From Agrypnia vestita (taxonomy: Eukaryota > Arthropoda > Insecta > Trichoptera > Phryganeidae), in the NCBI GenBank assembly GCA_016648135.1, contig JADDOH010023170.1, positions 186,001 through 250,000 on the forward strand: DNA of 64,000 nt. The letters are read 5' to 3'. The notes below the pieces were generated by a model that was not told the DNA's origin, made no database searches, and saw nothing but the letters and a program-made list of their open reading frames with translations. The position numbers were made by a program, and so were the translations under genes. This document shows, piece after piece, positions 46,311 to 57,639 of this stretch (position 1 is its first letter; every line of letters starts with the position of its first letter).

Positions 46311-47192
46311 AATTTTTTATCAAAAATTATCAAAAAATTACAAATAGTTATGTAAATGTTTGGATTGTATAAATGACAGTTTCATTTTGTCGTCGAATAA
46401 AGTATAGGTGTACATATAAAAATGTTCTCAGGTTTTCACGGCCTTTCAGAATTTATTGTGTGTAGGTTTCTGGGGTAATCTAGCCAGAGAAGTCATATAT
46501 ACACGGCAGAATATTCCAGAAGCCTACATAGAGGAGATGTATTTACGTATGTCTATAAAGAGTATGGTGTCGTAAAACATTCTATGGCTATCCCTGGTGC
46601 ACGCCACTGATTAATGACATACACAAATTATTGGGAATACTTTTGCAAATATTTTCCTAAATGTTGTCGAAGCGCTGATTAATGGTTGATCGCAATGTTT
46701 GAAGCAGAGAAACTCAGCGTAAAAGTGAGCTCTCGCTGCGGCCGTCCTGAATGAAATCTTACAAATCAGTTGAGCAAATACCGGGAATTATCGCTTCAAA
46801 GTTAAGTCAACATCTCCATGCAGCGTTTTAAAACACTTAAACCATAGTGACGGAGCTGTGGGTTCATTCCCTAATGTATTTTTTAAGAAATAACCAAACA
46901 TCTCGAAGGATAATCCCGTGCGCAGGTAACACACCTGATTTCAATAAGTTAAATGGATATTCGCTTTTTCCGGTACGGTAAATTTCAAGCTTATTAAAAT
47001 AATGCACTTGTCAAAAGATAATCCGAATTGGCATTTTAAAAATTGATATTATAATCCTAGTTTGGAACGTTCCTGTATTATTTAGAAACCACATAATTCT
47101 AAATAATAAAGATAACATTCAAATTTTATTACAACAATATTTTTTTGTAGAATTGACCAATATCTGGGGATAATTTCAAATTGACTTATCTA
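46311..47192. other. Intergenic; possible Penelope-like scrap near 46.5 kb
   Basis: ACGGCAGAATATTCCAGAAG at about 46503 resembles the terminal-repeat scrap at 31.1 kb. Otherwise nothing is recognised. Confidence 0.35.
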
Positions 47193-47264
47193 CTTTTTTT
47201 TTTTTAATTCTTAAAATAGGTAATATAGTAACATTTATATCTCCTAATATATACATTGTGAAAA

Positions 47265-47679
47265 TCAGTATATCAGATTTCTAATCATATCACATCGTAT
47301 CACAAACTTTCTTAGTTTTTTCTTAAATTTTTTTATATATTTTTCGTCTCTAATATCCTCTGGCAGACTCACGTACAACTTCATCCCACTGTACATCACA
47401 GATGTTTGCGATCTTTTTTTCTTTCTGAATGGCAATCTTATTTCGTATTTTTTTCTTGTACAATGGTTCATGTTGGTTTTCTCTTATTTTTCTTACTAAT
47501 TCAAATGAATTGTTGTGTCCATTAACAATTTTGTATATAAATAGAAGTACATTAAATTTAATTATTTGTCTAAATGTCATTATTTGTAGACTTTCTAACA
47601 TAAATTTGATTCTTGTGTATCGATTTCTTTTTAGTATAATTCTTAATGCTTTATTTTGGAGTATTGTTAATTTTTTCAA
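47265..47679 (-). pseudogene. LINE C-terminal domain
   Basis: KKLTILQNKALRIILKRNRY, MLESLQIMTFRQIIKFNVLL and FIYKIVNGHNN are the post-RT region of Jockey/CR1-like LINEs. A second frame (47471-47265) carries the last YSGMKLYVSLPEDIRDEKYI-type residues after a frameshift. Confidence 0.82.
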
Positions 47680-47689
47680 TTCTTCTTCA

Positions 47690-48382
47690 TTAGCCAGAAA
47701 TAGTGTACTGCTGCAGTAGTTGATGTGGGGGACTATTTTTGCACGAATCTGTTTTAATATATCTTCTGATTCTTCCCAAGAGTGAAATTCGTTTTGCTAT
47801 TTTTTTTGTTACATAGTTAGTGTTCAATGAACAGTTTAATTTATTATCTATAATTATTCCCAAGTATTTTATATCAGTTGTTTCTTTGATTGCTTTTCCA
47901 TCGATAATTATTGTTGGTGTATCTGGTATTCTCTTATTTTCTATGTTCATTGCTTTTGCTTTGTTGATATTTAATTTCAATTTATTTATTTTCAGCCATA
48001 TTAATATTTGATTAAGGTCATGGTTTAGTTTGTTAATGATGTCTATGTAATCGTGTTCTGATATGAATACTAGCGCATCATCTGCGAATAGTCGAAATTT
48101 ACAATATTTAAGTATTTTCACTATATCATTAATGTAAATTATGAATAATATTGGTACTAGAACTGAGCCTTGTGGAACACCTAAAGATATAATGATTGGG
48201 TCAGATACTATATCACCAAATTTTGTAGTTTGATATCTGTTATTTAAGTAGTCTGTAAACCTTTTCAAAGCATTTTCTTTTATTCCAATTCTAGACAATT
48301 TTCGCAATATAATTTCTCGATCTATAGTTTCAAACGCTCTTTTGAAATCCAGGAATACAGCAATGACAAATCTATAGAACAA
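47690..48382 (-). pseudogene. LINE reverse transcriptase core
   Basis: AVFLDFKRAFETIDREIILR (first catalytic Asp), GVPQGSVLVPILFIIYINDI and FADDALVF (catalytic pair) are intact, followed by INKLKLNINKAKAM and KYLGIIID. The first four codons come from the inverted block edge. The C-terminal end is frameshifted (SCKNSPPHQLLQQYTISG). Confidence 0.9.
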
Positions 48383-48785
48383 TTAAAAAGTATATTTAAA
48401 CAAATGAAATCAAAACCTAGTCCAGATGGAATAACCATAAAGTTGATACGAGAATCACTACCTATAACAGAAAAATACCTCATAAATATTATAAATGAAT
48501 CTATTAACTTAGGAACTTTTCCACAATCATAGAAAATATCAAGGGTTATCCCAATACCAAAGATTAAAAATACTAAAAAATGTGAAGAATTTAAATCAGT
48601 AAATACGCTTCCAAAGTATGAACAGATACTAGAATATATTATAAAAGAACAGCTTGTTTACTATTTAGAAAGAGAAAATATACTATGTGAAGAACAGTGT
48701 AGATTAGAAGTAAACACTCTTGTGAAATGGCTCTAAATTTAATACTGGAAGATTGGAAAGACGATACGGATAAAAACAGATTTGT
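48366..48785 (+). pseudogene. Inverted block: RT N-terminal part
   Basis: On the plus strand it reads KSIEQLKSIFKQM, KPSPDGITIKLIRESL, FPQS-KISRVIPIPKIKNT, TLPKYEQILEYIIKEQLVYY, then a frameshift and LNLILEDWKDDTDKNRFV. This belongs directly upstream of IAVFLDFKRAF on the minus strand. It is bounded by ACAAATCT (48366-48373) and its complement AGATTTGT (48778-48785). Confidence 0.88.
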
Positions 48786-48882
48786 AAAATTCCATACCTG
48801 TTATTCCATTCCAGTTGCAGTTTTTAAGTTGTTTAAATAGTTCTACATCATATTTTCCTTAGTTTCTAAAAGATGTTTGTGT

Positions 48883-49470
48883 TCACGGAATTGAATTTTT
48901 AATTTTGTGTTCTAATAAAATTTGGATAATCGTATGATCAGTAATTTTGGGAGAGTCTAGTAGTTTTACATTTAGTTCAAATACGTTTGTAATCACAAGA
49001 TCTATCATTGTACTTGACGTTCGAGTAACTCTTGTATCTTCTCGAACAAGTTGTTTCATTCCGTTAAACTCAATCATATTTTGTAACCTTTTCATATATA
49101 TGAAATTAGTGTTATTCATATTAATGTTGAAATGTCCCAAAATAATAATGGACTTTCTCTGATATTTTCTGAGCACCATTTTTCAAAATAAGTTAGAAAT
49201 TCACTTGTAGGTACTCGAACTTGGTGAATGATATATAATACAGTATATTCCATTTCTGAAACCACTTTTGATTTTAATAGTCAAATTTCATGCAATTTTC
49301 TCATGTTTTTCATTAGTAATAATGTCATATTTAATATTTTCTCTTATTAGTACTACTACCCCTCCTGTGTGTCGACTGTGAGAGTCACATCTTAATGTTT
49401 TGTAAAATAAGAAACTTATTTCACAATCTTTTACCTCTTCCGTAATATGTGATTCACTGAACATTACCAT
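48883..49470 (-). pseudogene. LINE AP endonuclease pieces
   Basis: MVMFSESHITEEVKDCEISF with RHTGGVVVLIREN (49470-49288), then IIILGHFNIN, LVREDTRVTRTSSTMIDLVI and DSPKITDHTIIQI (49179-48883). These are the catalytic-loop motifs (GDFN, TR-S-IDLV, SDH) of apurinic-type endonucleases, with G-D of GDFN changed to G-H. Broken by frameshifts. Confidence 0.85.
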
Positions 49471-49639
49471 TCTTCGTTATTTTTGTTCCAATAACATTTC
49501 TAGTTCGTCTTTGTGGGCTAGTAAACTTTGTATACTTAAGTATATGATGTCCTCCATTTGGTTCCTATTAAAAAAAATGAAATTTTTGCCTTTTCCATTT
49601 CTACTTTCTTTTCATATACTGGGCATTTATAACTCCATG

Positions 49640-49880
49640 CTGGATGATTTACGTCAAGTTTTAGTTTAAGTTTTTTAACTGTATTTACACAGTTCACGCA
49701 TTTCATCATGATTTATTATTTGGCATTCATTGCTTTTGTGATTTTCCATACATTTTGGGCATATGCTGTGTTTGCTTTTGCAATCTTTTTCCTTATGATT
49801 GAAACCATAGCATTTGTAGCATCGTTTCACTGACATTGCATCGAAAACTTTACATCTTTCTCATCCAATGTTAATTTTTC
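49640..49880 (-). pseudogene. LINE ORF1 zinc-knuckle region
   Basis: RCYKCYGFNHKEKDCKSKHS gives one CX2CX4HX4C knuckle, and CPKCMENHKSNEC gives a second, slightly non-standard one. This is the nucleic-acid-binding end of a LINE gag-like ORF1. An upstream stop (IG-ERCKVF) shows it is dead. Confidence 0.82.
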
Positions 49881-50819
49881 CAGCTTGAATAACTTTTAAA
49901 CAGGTTTCTCCATCCAGTTCCATATAAATAGTATAAGACGTACATTTACCCTTATTCTGCCTTACATTAACAACATTGATTTTTTTGGTATATAATTGTC
50001 TAAAAATTCATTTTGCTTCATTATTTTGTCAATAATTTCCTCCTCTTTGAAAAATTCAGATACCCCAATGATTTTTACACATGGAAATCTTTTTTCAGGA
50101 ATTTTGACTCCATATCTTTTCCTAATTTTTCTTCTATTTGTTCTTTAAGTATGCTCTTGGTATCTTTATTTTTACAATTTATAATGACTTTTCCGTTGAT
50201 AGCATTTTTATACCAGTTATTCCGGATATCGTTGGATCAATATTTTTTAAAATTTATTCTTTGGTTTTGTCACTTGTCTGGGTATGTTTTGGTTCCATAA
50301 CCATAATTTCATTTTTGTTTATAATATTAGATTTATATTTAGAAACATCTATATTCTTCTGTTTAAAAATATTATTTTCTCCACATATTTAGGCCATTTT
50401 AAGTGTCATTTCGCTAATTATCCCTAATATCTCGGTACTTTTTGGAATTAGTTTATTTATTTGCTCCTTATTTAATCTTGTACTGCTGTCAAGAATCATG
50501 TCTTGCAAATTTTTTACTGCTTTAATTGAATTATTTATATATTTTTCAGGAAGCATTTTTCCTTTATCGGCAATATAATACCTATTAATGATCTAGACAG
50601 AAACACTGATTATATAAAACTGCCACAGCATCTTCCTTTTTGTTCTGAACTAATCTTTTCACTTAAACTGCACTTTATGATCGTTTTATATATTTTTTTA
50701 CAGAGAGCACATTTGTTACTACTTTTGACATCTATGTTTATGTTCTATTTGTGTTATATTTTAATTGTGGGAGACATTTAACTATTTTTTTGTATTTCAT
50801 CTTACCAAGCGATTGTGTT

Positions 50820-51894
50820 TTCCTGTTGGATGATCGAATTAAATAAAAAAAATAAAATAATAATAATAGTGGGCTGAGTTTTAAATAAGTAATCCTATTG
50901 TTTTTTTAATGTATTTTGTACCCAATATTCTATGAGTGGCGCGCTAATAATAAAATAAAATAATTAAATGACGTTCATTGTACATTTATAAGAACTCGAT
51001 TCTACAGATTTTACAAAAATATTTTTTACGATATCCACCTTTCATATTCTTTCATAAGACGCTATTATTTCATGTGTTATGATGCTGTGAGAGAGAAGGG
51101 AAGGTGGAAGTATGGGTGCACGGGAAGAGCAAGTAACTTGGCTATTCAGATCTTGTCATTCAAAGCCATTATAATAAATAGACAAAAGTTTTTCAAGAAA
51201 TTTTCTAGAAATGCTGGCTTTGCACTGGGACCATGCAGGTAACTTTCAATCAGATATTATTCTGATTTTTATATTCAAGTACATCACATTTGATTATTTT
51301 TGGTTATTCAATTCATATATTGTATTGTGTCACAAAGATTGTCTCAATAAATTATTATTTTTATAAAGCGCAGGTACCTACACGATAGTCGCATTATTAA
51401 TATGCCACCCACATATTTATATGAATTCTCTTGGCCACATTTTGTTCTATCATTATATTTCACAGCTTAAGCTGAATGAATACGTATGAATATGTTTAAG
51501 GCGTTCGATTATGAACGTAATATATTGTCACGGACACATAGATACTATAAAGATAATTACTTATGTGTTTAAAAACTGTTTATGCGCCCACGAAATTTGT
51601 CCCAATCTTTTGCGCGTCGGTCCAAAAGCGAAAGTTTTTTTGTTGTCGTAAGGATACGATCCATAGAAATCCAAAGGAATTCACGAAAAGCGACATTAAT
51701 ATCTAATTATTTAGCGCGATCCTCGAGTGGGCGTACCTGTCTGAAATAATAAAATATGACTAGACATCTAACTGTATTTGCATTTTTAATACAGCCAAAA
51801 ATTTCTTCATCAAATACCGACTGCCAAAAATTATCAGTGACTAATATGGTCATAACTTCTTTTAATCTTAATATAATAAGTTCGCTGTCTGCTG
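50820..51894. other. AT-rich intergenic, nothing recognised
   Basis: Contains an A/AATA-rich run near 50.85 kb that may be a retroelement tail. Confidence 0.4.
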
Positions 51895-52090
51895 TTCGTG
51901 TAGTGTCCGTAATTTCGTTTGAATTCACGGCTAAAAAAAAACAAATTAAAAGGAAATGGGGCTTGAACCCTGGGCCAGCAAACCCGAACCGGCGGCTTAA
52001 CGCATGTTGCTATCGCCACCTCTCCATAGACCGTCAAAAATAAACTATATAATATACTAAGGCTTAGTAAAGACGCGAACCATTTCAAGT
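51895..52090 (-). repeat. tRNA-derived SINE, copy 2
   Basis: Minus-strand B box GGGTTCAAGCCCC and head GAGAGGTGGCGATAGCAACA. Same family as 45440-45670 (ATTCACGGCTAAAAAAAAAC; GACGCGAACCATTTCA). Confidence 0.72.
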
Positions 52091-52299
52091 TTCGTGATTT
52101 TTCACGGGTTCATGGCTAGTTTTGATTCATGAGAATAGTCTCCACAATTATTACTTATGCGGGCAGAGTATCATAGTTTGGACAGAGGAGGGGAACTTAG
52201 GTTCATGTATGTTAAAAAATGAAATGAATGACGCGCTCGGTTATATTATATCAAGTTCATAACCATAATATTAAGAAATTGTGCATAAATGAAAATTAT

Positions 52300-53150
52300 G
52301 TAGGTTAAAGAATATTAAAAATATATTAAAAATGAGTGAAAGATTTAGTACTGAAAAAAGGGAAATAATTCTTAAGGATAATAAATTTTGATAAAAGAAC
52401 TCATAATATAATATACTAGCTGTTCGTACCCGGCGATGCACAGCTTAAGGATTAAGTTGAAAATAAATTTGTGGGGGGAAACAAGGCGGGTAACATAAGC
52501 GACATTTACCTGCTATTCTTTTACCCCTTCCCCTTCCCTGACATATTTTCAATGCAAATCTTTACCGTTTGACCGATCGGACTCAAAATTTGGAATCTTA
52601 TTCATTAGGACTCGGCGGGTAACATAGGTGACGTTTGCCTCCTCCCCTTTTACCGCTTCCCCTCCCCCTGATATATTTTCAATGCAAATCTGTACCGTTC
52701 GACCGATCGGACTAAAATTTGAAAACTTATTCTTTAGGACCTGACGGGTAACATAGATGATATTTCTCCCCTCTCCTTTTACTCCTTCCCCTCCACTTGA
52801 TATATTTTCAATACAAATCTGCACCGTTCGACCGATCGGACTCAAAATTTGCATACATATTCCCGACGGAAAAAATAGGCCACATTTCTTCCATAGACAT
52901 CCTATCTAATCCGGCTTTGATCAAATGGAAACATTGTTTTAATTAGAGGCTTTGTAAAACAATGGAACCTGTGTTTCCCCCCACAAATTTATTTTAAACT
53001 TAATCTTAACCTGTGCAACGCCGGGTACGAACAGCAAGTATATTATATTATCAGTTCTTTTATCAAAATTTATTATTCTTAAGAATTATTTCCCTTTTTT
53101 TCAATATTAAAATTTTCACTCATTTTTAATATTCTTTAACTTATATATTG
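52300..53150. repeat. Large inverted repeat with Helitron-like ends inside
   Basis: Outer arms 52300-52415 and 53039-53150 are nearly perfect complements (AAGGGAAATAATTCTTAAGG / complement; TTTTGATAAAAGAACTCATA / complement). Inner arms 52416-52490 and 52965-53038 are the Helitron-like 3' end in opposite orientations (CTAG at 52416-52419, CAAG at 53035-53038). Confidence 0.85.
52530..52870. repeat. ~130 bp minisatellite, about 3 units
   Basis: Each unit has TTTTCAATGCAAATCTGTAC, GACCGATCGGACT and a C-rich CCTCCCCTTTTACC stretch. One further copy lies at 3468-3633. Confidence 0.85.
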
Positions 53151-53395
53151 GTAAATTGAATATTATAAATAACCAGGTCTTTTTGACAAATAGTGATATT
53201 TTTAATTTGTTTTCATGTTAGTACTTATTTATTATTCAAATATTACCTATTTTTTAATGTTTTATTATTTTGATTGTCTATACTTCGGTTTTTGATTTTT
53301 AATTTGTTAGTGTACATTGTATCCTGACGCAGGGACCATTGGCACTGAAACATGTTGATATTTTCAATATATTTTACACAAAATCATATTTTCGA
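53150..53395 (+). repeat. Hammerhead-bearing repeat, copy with stems
   Basis: Homologous in order to 63470-63680 in hedgehog intron 1 (TATTATAAATAACCAGGTCT / ATTATAAATATCCCGGTCTT, then TTTTTAATG, TACTTCGGTTTTTGATTTTT). It ends in the hammerhead-like motif. Confidence 0.65.
53319..53361 (+). ncRNA. Hammerhead ribozyme-like motif
   Basis: Stem I GTATC (53319-53323) with GATAT (53357-53361), all five positions paired including one G-U. Core CTGACGC (53324-53330, last base C in place of A) and GAAA (53347-53350), with palindromic stem III ACATGT followed by T at the cleavage position. Stem II (53331-53346) is imperfect. The core change probably lowers or abolishes activity. Confidence 0.48.
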
Positions 53396-53399
53396 TACA

Positions 53400-55135
53400 C
53401 AAAATCATACAAAAAGTTATTTTTATATATTTAAAAGCAAGTGAAAAATAATTTAATAATAATCGAATATTTAAAATAATTAATATGAAACGAAAACGTT
53501 AGGAATATGGTGCCTTATCTTCTATATATAGATATAAGATAATGATTTAATTTAAAATTTGTTTATTTGGTATTTATTATAAAAGTTATAATTTGTAATG
53601 TATTTTAAAAAATGTAAGGAAAATCAGCACATTTAAAAGTAGGTACCTACGTATATTTTATTATTTTCAAATTATTTGAAATGTAAAAAATGGAACGCTT
53701 TAAACAATAGAAAACACACAAAAATTCTAAAAACATTTGTCAGTCAATTTAGATTTTCGACATTCGTAGTGAAGAACCTATTATACATACCGACGGAGTA
53801 ATTCAAATTTAGAAAATATTACGTTATCTGGCCGCCGCACACTGTAATATATTCGCAATCTAGCGGAACTTTATTCAAAAATTAAAAAGCAAGCAAATAA
53901 AAATTAGTAAAATATACACAGTAGCTAATTACCTAGACTATATGTTTTGATAATTATTTGCTAAATAACAGCACCGGTTTTCATATGACAACCTGGCAAA
54001 ATGACACTTGCATAGGCCGTCATTCTGACAGCAACTTTGTTCGTTAATTTGAGTCATTTTGATCAAGAAAAAAAGTGAATTTATTTCGAAGTACAGTTAC
54101 TAATACACATATATATTTTATCTTCACGTCTACGGCTACTTTACAAAGTAAACTGTATTACAATATATGTATTTTATTGCCAGATACAAAGCCATTTACT
54201 TGTACATGTCGAAATTGTAATATTTTTGAGGAAGTGTGACTTTGCTTTGATTTTACAAAAAATATCCATGGGTACCCAACGAGAAAATAATTTTATTTAC
54301 TACTTTGGTTCATATTCTGAAAGATTTCATTAAATTTGGCGGCACGTGTTTTCGACACTCATACAATATTTTTTAATTTTCTTTAGGAGTACCTACAATA
54401 ATGAAAAGATAAATATTTTATGTATGGCTTTTAAGTGGCAAAAAAAAGATCAAAACAGGTGCATTTAGATTTTTATAATACAAAAACACAACCAGGTTGA
54501 TTCAAAAAGCACGCCTTGAGAACTAAAAATTTACGTTAGCACTCTTAGCGCAAAAATAGATGCGAAGTTGGAGAAAAGCAGTAGAAAATTTTTGAAATTT
54601 TTGTCTGAACATGATGGGTAGTTTAAAGATATAGTATTATTGCCTTCTAAGTTTCTCGACCTGCTTCCATCCTCAAGTTCTGCAGGTTTACGAGATTGTA
54701 CAAGATCAGGTAGGCCTTGGAAGTCATTCGAAAATGTATTTCGAAAATCCAAAAGAGAAAAATCATAGATCTAGTTTCTACAAAATCTCAAGAAGAATTA
54801 ACGGTCGCCACTGAAGTTGGTCTGAGATCATCCGGGAAAAGGGATTTCAGTCAATCTAATGATAGAAGTAGCTGCTAAGTCTCCTTACTAAGCTACTCGA
54901 ATAAAAAAAGCGAGACAAATTTTTGGAGTACCAGAGCCAAACTCTCTCTAGAAGCCGCCTTGACACTAATGGTCAATGTCAAATTGAGAACCCACCAGTA
55001 TTACACTGGTGACACTGAGACAACAGTCGAGGGGTAAAAGTTTAAATATTTATCCAACTTACCATCTTGTCAAGAAAGCGAAAGCGTCAAGAAAGGAACA
55101 GAGTTCCACCCTTCGCAAGATTCGATTAATTACAA
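53400..55135. other. AT-rich intergenic, nothing recognised
   Basis: No coding frame with family resemblance. A GCCGCACACTGTAATATATT piece at 53.83 kb resembles GCGCACACTGTGATATATTC (complement) at 55.63 kb. Confidence 0.4.
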
Positions 55136-55139
55136 AAAT

Positions 55140-55390
55140 TGAAAAAAGTTCTTTTTTACAAGGATTTTATCATTTTATTGAAGTTGCATTGAAGCAAATG
55201 AATTTTTCATAATCGATATAAGTTACTGTAATGATAATTAAACTTTTTGCAAAAAATAAGTCAGAAATATTGAAAAAAAAATGGAAACTTTGATATTTCA
55301 TACCTCCATAACTATTGATATTAGGTTATGGTTGCTTGAATATTTTAGACCAGTAACCGATTCTTAACAAAGCACTTTCAGGGTTTACGT
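55140..55390 (+). repeat. Dispersed repeat 'CTCCATAACTATTGAT', copy 3
   Basis: AAGGATTTTATCATTTTATT, TTTTTCATAATCGATATAAG, CTCCATAACTATTGATATTA and TTGCTTGAATATTTTAGACC follow in the same order as at 9.1 kb. Confidence 0.75.
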
Positions 55391-56049
55391 TAATTACGTG
55401 ACATGTTTTATATAAAACAAGCTCAATTTGTGCAAATATAAGGCGAATGAACCGACTTTTGTTTTTTTTCTTGGATGAAACTCTATGAATTTGAATAGAT
55501 TTTAGTTATGTGTACATATAAAGAATATATTTATGAACATTCAGGAAAAGTTTCATAAAAATCTATTCAGTACATCCGGAGATAAAAATTAAATTAGTAT
55601 ACATTGTATTAAGTTCCGCTAGATTTGGAATATATCACAGTGTGCGCCGTAATCAAACTTTTCTAATGATTCCAATTTGAAAAAACCAATTAAATTTCGA
55701 AATTGTACTATAATTATTTTTTTTTTTAACGAAAATTTGATAGATCTTCTTGATCGTCGCCACGTCCAAAGTTTTTGTTGACGGCAAGCAAGCAGACGCC
55801 ACGAGTTAATATAAAGGGAGTAATAAATAGAAAACAGAGAATAATTTGAATTTAGGCAAAAGAGAAGGTCTAGAAGAAAAGACTCACGTGGTATGAGAAA
55901 GTCGGATTAATTGGATAATCGGAAAGTTACATTAATCCCCTTTCCCCGTCCGACTGGGTATTTTATTTATTTATTTACTTGATAATCATCATCATCATTT
56001 ATTCAATATTTATTTATTTACTTGGTAATCATCATCATCGTCATCATCT

Positions 56050-56437
56050 TCATCCCTTGTTTTAGTAAGGTCGAGGGCCCAAATACTTTAAAAGGTGATT
56101 CCATATTCCACTATCTCGCGCTGTTTCCTAAATGCACGACTAAACCTGTCCAGAAGCATTTTATTTTCATACAGGTTTTTTTGTTGCTTCTTCCAGCTCA
56201 ATCCGGGGAGTGGGCGCGATCCACCGGCCGTCTTCCTTCCGGGGTTGCCAAGACAATTTTTATTGGTATTCGTTCCCCTGGCATTCTTAGCACATGTCAT
56301 TTATGACTTTTCTATATGTAGTAGTAGGGGCTCCATGCCGAGTGTATGCCTTAAGTCAGCACTTTTCACTCTGTCCACTAGTGTGAATTCCGCTCTTCCC
56401 CTAAAAACTCATCTCGGCAGCCTGGACCCTTGCTATG
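56050..56437 (-). pseudogene. LINE C-terminal fragment, same family as 59.2 kb
   Basis: The minus strand reads a VQAAEMSF, HTLGMEPLLLHI-like stretch and CAKNARGTNTNKNCLGNPGR in shifted frames, parallel to 59200-59430 on plus. Heavily broken. Confidence 0.75.
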
Positions 56438-56700
56438 GTATTTGGTAATTACATTTGTAATTGTGAAACACTGTAAAATATGCATTGATGGAATCAATAA
56501 CATCCTCATTTGAAAAAAAATTATCGCTACCGAGAAACATTTTCATGTTTGGAAATAGCAAAAATTTACACGGGGCCAAGTACGAGTATAGAGAATAGGT
56601 TGGATGGAAAATCAATTCGAAGCCTAATTCGTGCAATTTTTTATCAAGACAACTCGCCGTCTATTTGTGGGACGGCGAGTTGTCTTTGTGAAAGAGCTCT
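56433..56700 (-). pseudogene. mariner transposase relic
   Basis: KLHELGFELIFHPTYSLYSY then PCKFLLFPNMKMFLG and SNEDVIDSINAYF are the mariner C-terminal catalytic region (usually HPPYSPDLAPCDFFLFPNLK). The third catalytic position is changed. Upstream KDNSPSHK holds the second Asp. It abuts the LINE fragment. Distinct from the 0.1 kb mariner. Confidence 0.8.
56646..56686. repeat. Perfect 16 bp stem, 9 nt loop
   Basis: AAGACAACTCGCCGTC and its exact complement surround TATTTGTGG. It lies within the mariner relic at the second-Asp region. Confidence 0.95.
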
Positions 56701-57635
56701 TTATTGTGCGTTTATATTGGCTATTTTGCTGGTATATTTTGCTGCATATTTATATCACCTGCATTACCCGACTTGCGTTGAAATGTTCTTTCGCGTGCGT
56801 TTTTCATAGTCGGTTAATAAAGTTACCTTAAGATGTTTTTAATTGCGGCACTCTTTGTGCACTTAGCTTTTTATCTGCAATTTTTCATGCAAGATTTTAT
56901 AGACACATTCAGTTGAGATGTTAACTCTTAACAAAATTCTTAAAAAACTTAAACGCTTTCGGCGATCTTACATAACGATACAATGGATTTTTCAATGGTA
57001 CGTAGTGTTCACCTCAACTGGGCTTCTGTCGAGCGACCGAAACGAGCTTCATTTTCAGTACCTACGCAATTGGCCACGTTTAAACTTATTTATCCAAAAA
57101 TAAATAGTCTTCAATATTAGTTAAGAGTCCCTCCATATTACTTGTCCTTTACACAATTCCTTTTTGATGTGGGTGGGCTTTCACATCTATTATAAAAAAA
57201 TCACCACATAGATCCCAATATTTTTTTTAACTGCTGCAATGCTAGCATTAAATGCCTGAAGAAAATGATTAGCACGTCACTTTTGGCTGAAATGTGACCC
57301 GAGTTAGTTTGAAAACTGATTTCCCAGCCGTGACGCCACCAAAAGAATCGTTGCACCCTTTCATAGAAATTTACCAAACGTATCAAGCCACCTACGTATA
57401 AAGCACAAATAAATTTAAGATAGCAAGTTAAAAATGGTAATTAAGAAAAATTAGTAAAGAAATGTGAATTTGTCAACTTGAACTGGTTCACTGATTTTAA
57501 ATGGAAAGTGGTCATCGAAAAAACAAACACGCTGAATATAAGTTTCCTCATGAAGAGTTATGCTACCCAAAAATGAGTGCTTAAGGCTTCATTTCTAGGG
57601 TCAACCATTTCCTAAAATGTATTTGTAATATCCTT
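56701..57635. other. AT-rich, nothing recognised
   Basis: May include the eroded 5' half of the mariner relic, but no motif is readable. Confidence 0.35.
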
Positions 57636-57639
57636 TCCT

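Larger units (their letters stand above)
47193..50600 (-). mobile_element. Degraded Jockey-like LINE with an internal inversion
   Basis: Read on the minus strand: a gag-like ORF1 zone with zinc knuckles (about 50.6-49.6 kb), AP endonuclease pieces (49470-48883), an inverted block carrying the RT N-terminus (48366-48785, on plus), RT core (48382-47700), C-terminal domain (47679-47350) and an A tail (T run at 47193-47205). The 5' boundary is not precise. AT-rich, many stops. Confidence 0.85.

Noticed and set aside
57010..57060. CTGTCGA...GACCGAAAC as a further hammerhead core
   Set aside because: CTGTCGA departs from CTGANGA and no stem I is found.
57201..57386. 61-codon minus frame as the N-terminus of the mariner relic
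   Set aside because: No mariner helix-turn-helix or WVPHEL-type motif.
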